From: an uncultured Alphaproteobacteria bacterium
GTDB lineage: Bacteria; Pseudomonadota; Alphaproteobacteria; Rhodobacterales; Rhodobacteraceae
Assembly: GCA_913051655.1 (NCBI GenBank)
Contig: CAJXHI010000009.1
Coordinates: 1-64,000, forward strand
Direction: 5' to 3'
DNA: 64,000 nucleotides
Program-made: the position numbers and the translations under genes
The notes under the pieces: generated by a model
What the model saw: only the letters and a program-made list of their open reading frames with translations
Told to the model about the DNA's origin: nothing
Database searches by the model: none
Part shown: positions 31,597 to 41,243 of the stretch, in pieces
Layout: every line of letters begins with the position of its first letter
Numbering within the stretch: the first letter of the stretch is position 1

Positions 31597-33128
31597 TGCG
31601 TGGCCCTCACAATATCTGGCGCCTTATTCGCACTGGCGCAACCTTTGAACGTACTGGCGCAATGGGGGCTGCACTGGATGCGTTCGACGCGCCGCGTCCA
31701 CTACGGATTGTCGCGCGAATTTTAGGCGCCCCATTTTTTTGGTTAGGCCTAAAAGGCGATCCCAAGATGCCGCCGATCCCGCGGGCGCTGACAGCGCTTG
31801 GACCCGCTTACATTAAATTTGGACAGATCCTATCAACGCGCCCGGATTTTGTCGGGGATGAAATTGCACAACAATTGCGTGTACTGCAGGACCGGTTGCC
31901 GCCGTTTCCTGTCCGCGTCGCAAAAAAAACATTTTACGATGAAACCGGTATTGATCCGGATGAAATTTTTTCCGAATTCAGCGAACCTGTCGCTGCGGCT
32001 TCAATCGCGCAGGTACACAAAGCGAAATTGGCCTTAGATGATATAACCGTTGCTGTGAAAATTCTGCGACCCAAGATTGAGCGCGCCTTTCAAACAGATA
32101 TTGACGCATTTTATTTTGCTGCAGGAATGATTGAATTTCTTTCGCCTGGTTCACGTCGCTTGCGGCCGACTGATGTTATTGAACACTTTGAAGGCGTTGT
32201 TCTTGGCGAGCTGGATTTGCGCCTTGAAACAGCGGCTGCTAGCGAATTTGCTGCCAATACGCAAAAGGATGAGGGATTTACGCTACCCGCACTAGAGTGG
32301 TCGTTATCCTCCCGCCGGGTCATGACAATGGGCTGGGCGGAGGGTGTATCCATGGGGGACAACGATGCTCTTGATTCTGCGGGACACGATCGCGCCAAAC
32401 TTGGTGAACGGGTGCTGCAGCTGTTTCTTCAACACGCGTTGCGAGATGGATATTTTCACGCTGATATGCATCAGGGTAATCTGAAAGTTGCACCTAACGG
32501 GGATATTATCGCACTCGATTTTGGCATCATGGGGCACATTGATGAATATACCCGGCGTGTTTACGCAGAAATTCTCTTTGGCTTTATTAGCCGCGATTAT
32601 CGCCGCGTAGCGGAGGTTCACTTTGAAGCGGGTTATGTACCCGCGAACAGAGATGTTGATGAATTTGCCCGAGCTCTACGTGCTGTCGGCGAGCCTATAT
32701 TTGGTATGGATGCCACGAAGATTTCAATGGGTAAGCTTTTGGCGTATCTATTTGAGGTCACGGAACGGTTCGGAATGGAAACCCGTACCGAATTAATCTT
32801 ATTACAGCGCACAATGGTGGTGGTGGAAGGGGTGTCTCGATCCTTGAACCCGCAGATAAATATCTGGCAGGTGGCAGAACCGGTGGTAGAGGCCTATATC
32901 CGGAAAAGTATCGGGCCACGCGCCGCCTTAAAAGATCTTGCTAAAACCGCGCGTGTGCTGGTACGGTTTGGCCCAAGGTTGCCTGACCTCGTTGAGGCAA
33001 TGTTGATTAAACAAGCGATGCCAGAACCAGAGACACCGAAAATCATAAAATGGTCTTTACTAGCGGGATTTATTTTTTCGTTTCTTTCTGGTGCTGCATT
33101 GACCGTAGTTTTTTGGGAACTTCTTTGA
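31596..33128 (+). CDS. ubiB: Ubiquinone biosynthesis protein UbiB (ABC1/ADCK kinase-like)
   Basis: Atypical kinase-like ATPase needed for aerobic ubiquinone synthesis, membrane-associated. 510 residues. The family KxGQ motif is YIKFGQILSTRPD; the alanine-rich loop is AAASIAQVHKAKL; the catalytic loop is HADMHQGNLKV and the metal-binding DFG equivalent is ALDFGIMG. The C-terminus has a hydrophobic anchor (FIFSFLSGAALTVVFW). I choose the GTG at 31596, giving [19 protein letters not shown], over a TTG nine codons earlier, because homologues start there. Confidence 0.95.
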   Translation: MRGPHNIWRLIRTGATFERTGAMGAALDAFDAPRPLRIVARILGAPFFWLGLKGDPKMPPIPRALTALGPAYIKFGQILSTRPDFVGDEIAQQLRVLQDRLPPFPVRVAKKTFYDETGIDPDEIFSEFSEPVAAASIAQVHKAKLALDDITVAVKILRPKIERAFQTDIDAFYFAAGMIEFLSPGSRRLRPTDVIEHFEGVVLGELDLRLETAAASEFAANTQKDEGFTLPALEWSLSSRRVMTMGWAEGVSMGDNDALDSAGHDRAKLGERVLQLFLQHALRDGYFHADMHQGNLKVAPNGDIIALDFGIMGHIDEYTRRVYAEILFGFISRDYRRVAEVHFEAGYVPANRDVDEFARALRAVGEPIFGMDATKISMGKLLAYLFEVTERFGMETRTELILLQRTMVVVEGVSRSLNPQINIWQVAEPVVEAYIRKSIGPRAALKDLAKTARVLVRFGPRLPDLVEAMLIKQAMPEPETPKIIKWSLLAGFIFSFLSGAALTVVFWELL

Positions 33129-33405
33129 CAACTTGACGGGTCGTTTTATTTACGCCGTACAAAACTTTAGACCCTTTTATTTACCCTGAATTTCTTGAAC
33201 CTGTATTGAGGAGAGGCTTTTCGCATTTTTAAAGAAGATATGGGCTTTTCACAAGCTTTTGGACCGCAGATACCCCCTGTCTAATACCGAATTTTGCAAT
33301 TGATTTGTTATGTCTGTTGCCTGCCGCCGCAATGCTTGCTTTGAATGGCCCAGAAACGAATTTGAAAAATCTAATTTCCAAATTATCAAGAATTTATAAA
33401 CAGAA

Positions 33406-34776
33406 TTAGTAGCTGAAGTCTTTAAAAACGTGGTTTGGATCCTGGTCCCATGGACCATAATACAGGTCGAGCATTTCATCCGCTGGTGTCTTGCCCGTTT
33501 CGATACTGTCTTTCAGGGCGTCTAGAAAATGTGTTTCATCTGGGATCATACCCTGAGCGCCTGCGATAGCACGTTGCTTTAATCCAAATTCGGAAATTGA
33601 AACGAGTTCTTTGGCAAGGTCAAACATTTTTTGATCGTTCACAACAGCATCAAAACCATCAACCGAGGCCGCGATCCGCCAAGCTTCACGCGTTTCCGTA
33701 TCCCAGTTTTTTGCCAAATCCCATGCTGAATCTAATGCGCTTTGATCATAACAAATGCCAGTCCAAAACGCAGGTAACGCGCACAAACGACGCCAAGGCC
33801 CCCCGTCTGCACCACGCATTTCAATAAACTTTTTGATACGAGCCTCCGGGAATATTGTCGTAAGGTGGTCTGCCCAATCGCTCAGGGTTGGCGTTTCGCC
33901 GGGAAGTGCAGGCAATTCGCCTTTCAGAAAATCCCGAAAAGACATTCCAAGGGCATCAATGTAATTACCGTTGCGATAGACAAAATACATTGGCACATCG
34001 AGTGCATAGTCGACCCAAGCTTCAAATCCAAATCCATCTTCAAATACAAAGGGTAGCATGCCCGTACGATCCGCATCAAGGTCACGCCAAACACGGCTGC
34101 GCCAGCTTTTGTGTCTATTGACCTCTCCATCAAAAAATGGTGAGTTTGCAAAAAGTGCGACAGCCACAGGTTGAAGTGCCAAAGCAACCCTCAATTTTTG
34201 AACCATGTCTGTCTCAGATGAGAAGTCCAAATTAACTTGTACACAGGATGTGCGATACATCATATATTTTCCCATGGTGCCTACGCGATCCATGTAGTCA
34301 GTCATTAATTTGTAACGACCTTTGGGCATCATCGGCATGTCAGAATGGCTCCACGTGGGCGCTGCGCCCAGCCCGATAAAGCCAACATTTAATTCGTCTG
34401 CGATGCTTTTGACCTCTTTCAGATGGGCGTTCACCTCATCGCAGGTCTCATGAATGTTCGAAAGGGTTGCACCTGACAGTTCCAATTGTCCGCCAGGTTC
34501 CAACGAAACATTTGCTCCATCCTTTTCAAGGCCGATGAGATTTCCGTTTTCTTCAATTCCCGTCCACCCAAAGCGATCTCTCAAACCTTCTAAAACCGCA
34601 AGGATTGATCGTCTCCCGCTGTATGGAAGAGGGGTTAGCGTATCTTTGCAGTAGCCGAATTTTTCATGTTCTGTTCCAATACGCCAATCGCTTTTGGGTT
34701 TGCAGCCGGAGGCCAGATATTCAACCATTTGCTCATGACGCTCAATTGGTCCGCCACCGGATTGTGGGATAGACAT
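33406..34776 (-). CDS. gshA: Glutamate-cysteine ligase, plant/alphaproteobacterial type
   Basis: Makes gamma-glutamylcysteine, first step of glutathione synthesis. 456 residues, of the class found in alphaproteobacteria and plants. Seen: RIGTEHEKFGYC at the glutamate/ATP site, EPGGQLELSGA, MMYRTSCVQVNLDFSSETD, and EMRGADGGPWRRL. Complete. Downstream of the rsmE block but about 65 bases from it. A gene-free flank of about 280 bases separates it from ubiB, with which it converges. Confidence 0.95.
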   Translation of the reverse strand: MSIPQSGGGPIERHEQMVEYLASGCKPKSDWRIGTEHEKFGYCKDTLTPLPYSGRRSILAVLEGLRDRFGWTGIEENGNLIGLEKDGANVSLEPGGQLELSGATLSNIHETCDEVNAHLKEVKSIADELNVGFIGLGAAPTWSHSDMPMMPKGRYKLMTDYMDRVGTMGKYMMYRTSCVQVNLDFSSETDMVQKLRVALALQPVAVALFANSPFFDGEVNRHKSWRSRVWRDLDADRTGMLPFVFEDGFGFEAWVDYALDVPMYFVYRNGNYIDALGMSFRDFLKGELPALPGETPTLSDWADHLTTIFPEARIKKFIEMRGADGGPWRRLCALPAFWTGICYDQSALDSAWDLAKNWDTETREAWRIAASVDGFDAVVNDQKMFDLAKELVSISEFGLKQRAIAGAQGMIPDETHFLDALKDSIETGKTPADEMLDLYYGPWDQDPNHVFKDFSY

Positions 34777-34840
34777 TAAGGAAACTCCTTCATCTCAACG
34801 GCTGCAGCTTTGGATGGGTTTTTTTACTATGTCAATGCAG

Positions 34841-35353
34841 CTATTTCCAGTCATTGCCGTAATCCACCCTTCGCCAAACGATACTAGATTGGCTTGTTGC
34901 ATCTGCCAATTGTCCGAGCATCTGTTCGAGGGAAAATCCATCTATTTCGGCAAATGCGTCAAATAGATGTTCCCCTCCTTTGGCTGAAACTGGAATAATC
35001 AGCGCGTCTTGCCCGTTTTGATGGAGGCACCAGCATCTGCTGTCTCCGTGAATAATTAGGCTTACACCGCTTATATCTGCAACAGCGATGGTACCGCCCT
35101 CAAGTGGGCCAAAGTAGGTAATTTGACCTTCTACAATACCGACAACACCTGCACCTTTTTCCGAGTGACGGAAGCGCCCTCTTTGTTGACCAATAAAAAT
35201 TAGAATCAGACCGAGTAGGGCGAAGCCGGTGCCGATCCATTTCAAAAGCCCAAAAGTTTGAACAAACAAATAGAGCCCAAAAAAGCAAATTGCAATTCCG
35301 ATCTCAAGTTCTCGCCAGCGCCAAAGCGTTTCTTTGGCCTCAGGGCGGATCAC
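34841..35353 (-). CDS. Conserved membrane protein of unknown function
   Basis: About 170 residues. Two adjacent membrane helices near the N-terminus (IGIAICFFGLYLFVQTFGLL, then GTGFALLGLILIFIGQ), followed by a soluble beta-rich part including GIVEGQITYFGPLEGG and DISGVSLIIHG. The GTG at 35353 forms a four-base GTGA overlap with the stop of rsmE and has GGAG seven bases upstream, so this start fits better than the ATG at 35380. Coupled to rsmE. Function not known. Confidence 0.82.
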   Translation of the reverse strand: MIRPEAKETLWRWRELEIGIAICFFGLYLFVQTFGLLKWIGTGFALLGLILIFIGQQRGRFRHSEKGAGVVGIVEGQITYFGPLEGGTIAVADISGVSLIIHGDSRCWCLHQNGQDALIIPVSAKGGEHLFDAFAEIDGFSLEQMLGQLADATSQSSIVWRRVDYGNDWK

Positions 35354-36072
35354 GACCAATCTCCGAGACGTGCTTGCCATAAGGTTAAAGCTGCAACTGC
35401 TGCCGTATCCGCACGCAGTATTCTTGGGCCAAGGCTTACGCTGTGGCTGTTTTCCATTTGGGCGATATACTCACTTTCTTTCTTGGAGAACCCACCCTCT
35501 GGACCGATAAGAATGGCCCATTTTCCGCCGTGAAGGGCATTTATATCTGTAGTTTCTCCAGCTTTTGTTTCATCACAAAATAACAGCTGCCGTTCTTTTG
35601 GCCAGTCAGACAGAAGCTTGTCAAGCTTGGTAAGACCACAGACTTCTGGAACAAACGTACCCCCGCATTGTTCGACGGCTTCGATGGCATGTGTTTGCAA
35701 ACGGTCCTGACGGATGCGTCCTGAATTTGTAAATTCTGTTTGCACCGGTAGAATTTTTGCTGCCCCAAGTTCAGCGGCTTTTTCGACAATGAAATCAGTG
35801 CGCGCTTTTTTTATGGGCGCAAAAACAAGCCAAAGGTCTGGAGGATTCATCTGAAGCTGCGTTTGTTCCAGACACAAAAGCTGACCTGTCTTTTTTTGTG
35901 CCTGTTCAATAATTGCAAGCCATTCGCCGTTATATCCGTTAAAGAGTGATATATGATCACCTTTTGATCGTCGCATCACGCCAAAAAGGTAATGCGACTG
36001 TTCACGCGTCAAGCGAATGGACTGTCCTTCTTTTAGAACGTGATCTACAAAAAGACGAATTTTAAGTTTCAT
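35350..36072 (-). CDS. rsmE: 16S rRNA (uracil1498-N3)-methyltransferase
   Basis: Methylates U1498 of 16S rRNA. 240 residues, SPOUT family. The PUA-like N-terminus contains REQSHYLFGVMRRSKGD; the trefoil-knot SAM site is AILIGPEGGFSKKE and SLGPRILRADTAAVAAL. The ATG at 36072 (MKLKIRLFVDH) is chosen because the frame upstream lacks a ribosome site and overlaps ubiA. Divergent from ubiA by 12 bases and overlapping its downstream neighbour. Confidence 0.95.
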   Translation of the reverse strand: MKLKIRLFVDHVLKEGQSIRLTREQSHYLFGVMRRSKGDHISLFNGYNGEWLAIIEQAQKKTGQLLCLEQTQLQMNPPDLWLVFAPIKKARTDFIVEKAAELGAAKILPVQTEFTNSGRIRQDRLQTHAIEAVEQCGGTFVPEVCGLTKLDKLLSDWPKERQLLFCDETKAGETTDINALHGGKWAILIGPEGGFSKKESEYIAQMENSHSVSLGPRILRADTAAVAALTLWQARLGDWS

Positions 36073-36084
36073 AGGTTTTATGAT

Positions 36085-37041
36085 ATGATCGCGAAGCGCG
36101 GAACGGAAGAGGAGAGTGGCCAAGTTTCAGACGCCGTCAAAGGAAATTGGGTTGATCGCTTTGCGCCTCAATGTTCACAACCTTATTTGAGGTTATCTCG
36201 TGCTGATCGCCCAATTGGAACTTGGTTGTTGCTGTTACCCTGTTGGTGGGGTTTGACGCTTGGTATCTTAAGCGATGGACGCCCTGTTGTTGGGGACCTA
36301 TGGATTTTTTTTGGTTGTGGCCTTGGTGCGATTTTGATGCGCGGAGCAGGATGCACATGGAATGATATCACAGACCGTGACATTGATGGCGCTGTAGAGC
36401 GCACAAGATCACGCCCGATCCCGTCTGGTCAAGTCAGTCTTGGGCAGGCTATCATTTGGATGGTAATACAGGTACTCCTTGCCTCTCTGATCCTCTTTTC
36501 CTTTCATAAAGTGGCCATTTATCTTGGCATTTTATCTTTGCTACCCGTGGCCATCTATCCTTTTGCAAAACGGTTTACTTGGTGGCCGCAAGTATTTTTG
36601 GGAATTGCCTTTAATTGGGGAATTCTTCTGGCCTTTGCGGCCCATACCGGCACGGTGACTATTGCCAATGGAATCATGTATGTTGGAGCAATTTTCTGGA
36701 CGCTTTTTTATGATACGATTTATGCCCATCAAGACAAAGAGGATGATGCGCTGATCGGTGTGAAATCGACCGCCCGTCTATTTGGTGAAAAAACGGTGTT
36801 ATGGTTTTGGCTATTCATCATTCTCTGGGGGACTTTGACGATCTTTGCCCTCTGGCTGAGCACCGAAGGCAACTCATTCGTAATTGCGATTTTAGGCGTC
36901 TGCGCGTTTGAGTTGCATTTGATCTGGCAAATCGTCCGATTTGACACCAATAATCAAAATGGATTGTTGCGCCTTTTCCGTTCCAACAGAGACGCAGGAT
37001 TAATAATGGTGGTTTTCCTAGGAATCGCAGCAGTTTTGTGA
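36085..37041 (+). CDS. ubiA: 4-hydroxybenzoate polyprenyltransferase
   Basis: Attaches the polyprenyl tail to 4-hydroxybenzoate in ubiquinone synthesis, inner membrane. 318 residues, about eight membrane helices. The two aspartate-rich motifs are NDITDRDID (about 105) and DTIYAHQDKEDD. The N-terminal SRADRPIGTWLLLLPCWWGL is typical. The start at 36085 is the last good ATG before the conserved part. Third ubiquinone gene of the window, but not in an operon with ubiE-ubiB. Confidence 0.94.
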   Translation: MIAKRGTEEESGQVSDAVKGNWVDRFAPQCSQPYLRLSRADRPIGTWLLLLPCWWGLTLGILSDGRPVVGDLWIFFGCGLGAILMRGAGCTWNDITDRDIDGAVERTRSRPIPSGQVSLGQAIIWMVIQVLLASLILFSFHKVAIYLGILSLLPVAIYPFAKRFTWWPQVFLGIAFNWGILLAFAAHTGTVTIANGIMYVGAIFWTLFYDTIYAHQDKEDDALIGVKSTARLFGEKTVLWFWLFIILWGTLTIFALWLSTEGNSFVIAILGVCAFELHLIWQIVRFDTNNQNGLLRLFRSNRDAGLIMVVFLGIAAVL

Positions 37042-37045
37042 TGCA

Positions 37046-37489
37046 TCACCAACGTCTTAACGCATCCTCATCTCTATCTTTTGCGGCAACCCAGCTAGCA
37101 TGCTTTTGTGTGACTTCCTTCTTCCAGAATGGCGCACGGGACTTGAGGTAATCCATCAAAAATTCTGCCGCTTCAAAGGCGTCCAAGCGGTGAGGCGCTG
37201 ATGTGGCAACCATCATGATAGGCTCCCGCACGTATAGGCGGCCATAGCGGTGTATCACGCAAGCGTCGCCCAACGACCAGCGTTTGACCGCGTTGTTCAC
37301 GATGCCTCTAATCGCTTTTTCCGTCATACCGGGGTAATGTTCGATTTCCATAAAGGTCATTGGGCTGTCGTCCAGCTCCCTGACAATCCCTGAAAATGTT
37401 ACAACAGCGCCCACCCCATTTTGTAGTTTGATAAACGCATTGGTTTCTGCGCCAATATCGAAGTGCTCGGTTTGGACGGAAATTTTCAT
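37046..37489 (-). CDS. moaE: Molybdopterin synthase catalytic subunit
   Basis: Converts cyclic pyranopterin monophosphate to molybdopterin with sulfur carried by MoaD. 147 residues. Blocks seen: GAVVTFSGIVRE (about 28-39), ALKAIR-equivalent TEKAIRGIVNNA, IHRYGRLYVREPIMMVATSAPHR-type core with HRYG, and the final KSRAPFWKKE with the catalytic lysines. One base after moaD in the same direction; its 3' end converges with ubiA. Confidence 0.94.
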   Translation of the reverse strand: MKISVQTEHFDIGAETNAFIKLQNGVGAVVTFSGIVRELDDSPMTFMEIEHYPGMTEKAIRGIVNNAVKRWSLGDACVIHRYGRLYVREPIMMVATSAPHRLDAFEAAEFLMDYLKSRAPFWKKEVTQKHASWVAAKDRDEDALRRW

Positions 37490-37490
37490 T

Positions 37491-37739
37491 TTATCCTCCG
37501 GTCATTGGAGGAAAAAACGCCACTTCTTTTGCATCTGCCAAAGGGTGGTCAAAATCAGTCAAGTTTTGATCAACCGCCACATGCAGCGCGCTGAGATCTG
37601 AAAAAGCCATATCGTAGCGCGTTTCTTTTTTGCGCAGTTCTGCGATGAGCTCTGCGACGGTTTTTGCCTCTGTTTCCAATGATTCCGATGCTTCGCCTAT
37701 CCGTTCCCTGACCCATGCAAAGTATAAAATCTTGATCAT
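37491..37739 (-). CDS. moaD: Molybdopterin synthase sulfur carrier subunit
   Basis: Ubiquitin-like sulfur carrier, 82 residues, ending in the required Gly-Gly (FPPMTGG). Starts MIKILYFAWVRERIG, typical of MoaD. The start codon overlaps the stop of pgsA by four bases and its stop is one base from moaE, giving pgsA-moaD-moaE as one transcription unit. An open extension of 43 codons upstream lies inside pgsA and is not coding in this frame. Confidence 0.94.
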   Translation of the reverse strand: MIKILYFAWVRERIGEASESLETEAKTVAELIAELRKKETRYDMAFSDLSALHVAVDQNLTDFDHPLADAKEVAFFPPMTGG

Positions 37740-38380
37740 GTCTTTTCCTTCAAAAGCGGTAGTGCCTTTTGAAAATAATCCCACCCTGTCAAAAGCGTTA
37801 ACAGGGCAGCCCCCCACAGAAGCCATAGCCCAAGATGTCCGGCCCAAATTGTGCCCAGCATAGTCCATGAAAGTTCTGCATCTTCAAGAGAACTTTTATT
37901 AGCCTCAAGTTCAACGAGCAATAGCGCAGAATGATGTTCGAATATTCCCTGCGAAAATAATGTCGCTATCGCGATCATTTGAGCGGTTGTCTTCCATTTG
38001 GCGAGCGTTGTTACTTTCAATGATCCTACATCCTTTCCAAGGAATTCGCGCAAACCAGAGACGCAAACTTCACGAAAGATAATCAAAGTCGCAGGAAGAA
38101 CCAACCAAGGCGACATGCTGGAATAACCGACAATGATTAGCAGTGCGATAACCACCATCGCCTTGTCTGCAATAGGATCTAGCATTCTACCGAATTTTGT
38201 TTCTTGTTTCAAAGTGCGAGCGAGAAACCCATCAAACCAATCGGTGATTGCAGCGCTGATGAAAAGGATTAACGCAAACCAATCTGCGTAAAGACGATTG
38301 AAGTACAAAAACATTATCGCAATGCCGGGAGCGGCCAAAAGACGTACAATCGTCAGGATATTAGGGATAGTCCAAATCAT
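37736..38380 (-). CDS. pgsA: CDP-diacylglycerol-glycerol-3-phosphate 3-phosphatidyltransferase
   Basis: First committed step of phosphatidylglycerol synthesis, inner membrane. 214 residues. The CDP-alcohol phosphatidyltransferase signature D-x2-DG-x2-AR-x8-G-x3-D-x3-D is seen in TDWFDGFLAR then KFGRMLDPIADK. Several membrane helices follow. First gene of pgsA-moaD-moaE. The gene upstream is the broken P450. Confidence 0.95.
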   Translation of the reverse strand: MIWTIPNILTIVRLLAAPGIAIMFLYFNRLYADWFALILFISAAITDWFDGFLARTLKQETKFGRMLDPIADKAMVVIALLIIVGYSSMSPWLVLPATLIIFREVCVSGLREFLGKDVGSLKVTTLAKWKTTAQMIAIATLFSQGIFEHHSALLLVELEANKSSLEDAELSWTMLGTIWAGHLGLWLLWGAALLTLLTGWDYFQKALPLLKEKT

Positions 38381-38450
38381 GGGTCGAGGTGTAATCTCAT
38401 TCTCACTGATGTCAAAGGCAAAGCAGAAGACAGGCGGATGTCAGCGTGAC

Positions 38451-39607
38451 TTACCATGTAACGGGCACCTCTACAGGACCGCGAAATGCCCAGCCGCTAA
38501 ATTCAACAGATCCATTCAGAGTCATATTAGGAAAAGCGTCCAGAATCATAGGAAGTGCTACGTTCACAATGAGCGAGCGTGCTGCCCAAGCCCCCGCACA
38601 AAAATGAGGGCCTGCGCCGAAGGGTATGGATTTGCTGGTGTCCCGCCAAGGATCAAATTGGTTTGGATCGTCAAAATATTTTTCGTCGTGGTTTGCAGAG
38701 GAAAACATAAGAAAAATACGTGTATCAATGGCGAAGTCAACGCCATTGTAGTGGTAGGGTTTCGCAATGCGGCGCGGCGACATTCCAATCGGGGAAATCC
38801 AACGGGTAAATTCTTCGAAAACTTGAAGATAACTGACTACTCCTTCGCGTAGCGCCTCTTGCAGCTTAGGTCTTTCAAGTATTGCCCAAAGAATGCCGGC
38901 GATGGCATCTCTTGGTTCATTTTGACCTCCAGAGATGGCCAATTTCACATTGGCGCGAAGTTGCGCGTCGCTTAACCCCGCGCGTTGCTGTACAGCGATC
39001 AGTGACATATCATCGTCTTTGAGCCCGCCAGAAATGTGGTTACTGATATGCGCATCAATCGAAGCGGTACAATCGTAACAGCGCGCCTCTACTTCGGGAT
39101 CACCAGCGTAATTGGCACATCCATCAATCATACCCTGACTTACGCTATCCATTTCCTGACTAGTCATCTGCGTAAGACCTGTTATCGCCTTCAACGCGTC
39201 GCCGCTCACGGGCATTGCAAAATCTTTGACAAGATCAGCAGTTCTCCTTGTAGCAAGACCATCGAGTATCTTTTGCGTGGCCGCCTTAAATTGCGCCTCC
39301 CAAACGGTTTGTACCGTTTTAGGGGACAGGGTAGGAAATATAGCCTTGCGCTCAGTTTGATGGGCTGCACCGTCTTTGCGCATCATATTTTGACCCATTA
39401 ATTTGGTCATGAGGCCCTCGGGCTGATCGGAGGAAAAGACGTCAATTTTTTTTCAAGAGAAAAGATATCATCGCGTTTCGTGACCAACACTGCGTCCAGC
39501 GTTGGTACATAAGCAATAGGGTAGCTTGCCCGCATACGTTCCAAAAACGGATAGGGATCTTTAAGAAACGCAGTAGTATCGATATCGAATACAGGTGCGG
39601 TAGACAT
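38451..39607 (-). pseudogene. Cytochrome P450 with a single frameshift
   Basis: Two reading frames on the minus strand together make one normal P450. The first (39407-39607) begins MSTAPVFDIDTTAFLKDPYP; the second (38451-39410) carries the rest, including a GGQNEPRDAIAG segment in place of the usual AGxxT helix I, and the heme ligand block FGAGPHFCAG. They join if one base is added in a run of eight A (T8 at 39446-39453 on the plus strand): the bridging residues would read IDVFSSDQPEGLMTK. So only one base is missing. It is either a very young pseudogene, a slippage-prone gene still expressed in part, or a sequencing error. Substrate unknown. Confidence 0.85.
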
Positions 39608-39719
39608 GTAAGTGTCCTTAGATCGGCTTAGATGCCATTCTGCATGAAATTACAGAGGTTGACTAGAGTTTCAGAATGCCCTTCAACTGCAAAAGCCAGT
39701 TGATAAAAGACGAAAGCGC

Positions 39720-40154
39720 TTAAAGCAGCTTATGAACAGCCTCGACCGCAAGGCCGTAACCGTGCGTTCCCAAGCCAAGGATTACCCCATCAGACCTGAG
39801 AGAGATAAATGAGTGGTGGCGAAACTCTTCGCGTTTGTGGATATTGGAAATATGCACTTCGATGATGATGCCATCAAAAGCATTTAACGCGTCTAAAAGC
39901 GCAATCGACGTGTGTGAATAAGCGCCAGGGTTAATGATGATTGCATCCGCGTTGTGGCGTGCCTCATGAATCCAATCAATCAACTGACCTTCGGAGTTGG
40001 ATTGGAAAGATTTTACAGTCATACCATGCAAACCTGCGATCTTTTCACAGTTCTGTGTAACGTCATCCAGCGTTTCATACCCATAGGTTTCGGTTTGACG
40101 CTGACCAAGTAGGTTTAGATTTGGACCATTTAAAAGATAAATGCGCTTGCTCAT
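39720..40154 (-). CDS. aroQ: 3-dehydroquinate dehydratase, type II
   Basis: Third step of the shikimate pathway. 144 residues. Contains [19 protein letters not shown] with the catalytic Tyr, the [15 protein letters not shown] segment, [17 protein letters not shown], and [14 protein letters not shown] with the catalytic His. The ATG at 40154 is preferred over a TTG two codons earlier; AAGG lies nearby. Complete. Confidence 0.95.
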   Translation of the reverse strand: MSKRIYLLNGPNLNLLGQRQTETYGYETLDDVTQNCEKIAGLHGMTVKSFQSNSEGQLIDWIHEARHNADAIIINPGAYSHTSIALLDALNAFDGIIIEVHISNIHKREEFRHHSFISLRSDGVILGLGTHGYGLAVEAVHKLL

Positions 40155-40201
40155 TATCAACCTTCAATTTTTTTTATCACCAAACCGCGTCTAAACACCT
40201 T

Positions 40202-41008
40202 TTATGCAAATGCCCACCAAATTAAAAGGGCTCCGAAAAGAATGCGGTAGATAACATAAGGCGTAAAGCTAACACGCTTCGCAAAATGCATCATTATACT
40301 TAGCGCGATATAGGCCGAAATCGCGGCGAAAAATGCACCGATTGCCCCATCGCGTAGAGCTATGAAATTGGCTTGGCGCACAGCGTCCATCGCCCCCAGA
40401 GTTGCTGCAGCGAGAATAACTGGGATAGACATTAACATGGATAAACGCGCAGCCTCGACCCGCTTATATCCCATAAGTCGTGCGCCTGTAATTGTAATGC
40501 CCGAGCGTGATGTGCCCGGGATAAGGGCTAGTGATTGCCAAAGGCCAAGGATTATAGCTTCTTTCAACGTCCACTGTTCTGCCTGTTTTATTGTAGGGCC
40601 TTTTTTATCCGCCCACCAAAGAAAAATGCCGAATCCCACCATTGTCATACCAATCAACCCAGCACTTTCTCTGACCATCAAATCAAATCCTTTCAATTTA
40701 AAGATTAGGCCGAAAAATGTAGCTGGGATGGTGGCAATGACAAGGCAAAGTGCCAAAAACTCGTCAGAGTTATGCACTCGGCCCTTGGCAAGACCAAATG
40801 CGCCGGTCACGACACGTCTTGTTTCAGTACGAAAATAAATGATAACTGCAATCAATGTCCCAAGATGTACGGCAACATCAATTAGAGGGCCTTGGTCAGT
40901 AGCTCCAGTTATGCTTGGAAATAGGATAAGGTGAGCGCTTGATGAAATTGGCAGAAACTCCGTAATACCTTGGATTATGGCGAGAAGAATCAGGTGAAAT
41001 ATCGGCAT
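40202..41008 (-). CDS. uppP: Undecaprenyl-diphosphatase
   Basis: Membrane phosphatase that recycles the peptidoglycan carrier lipid; also known as BacA. 268 residues with about eight helices. The active-site blocks are QGITEFLPISSSAHL near the N-terminus and LIPGTSRSGITI in the middle. Same strand as aroQ with a 47-base gap, so possibly cotranscribed. Divergent from gltD. Confidence 0.95.
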   Translation of the reverse strand: MPIFHLILLAIIQGITEFLPISSSAHLILFPSITGATDQGPLIDVAVHLGTLIAVIIYFRTETRRVVTGAFGLAKGRVHNSDEFLALCLVIATIPATFFGLIFKLKGFDLMVRESAGLIGMTMVGFGIFLWWADKKGPTIKQAEQWTLKEAIILGLWQSLALIPGTSRSGITITGARLMGYKRVEAARLSMLMSIPVILAAATLGAMDAVRQANFIALRDGAIGAFFAAISAYIALSIMMHFAKRVSFTPYVIYRILFGALLIWWAFA

Positions 41009-41243
41009 CTAGCGTCTCTTACAAAGAATGTTGTGGTATTACCTTATCTCTATCCTCTGTTAAAGCTTACTTTTAGAATCACATTTGGGTCCGATACGGA
41101 CTTAAAATAATCATTATTTTTGTGCGATTTGCCAATTTACCACCTTGTTTTTCATATAAAGGTCAGTATATCTGTCTTTTCTATTTGTGTGTTTTCCTAT
41201 AGCGACAGCGCACCGCTTGAACAAAAGATACAAGGATGCTCTA

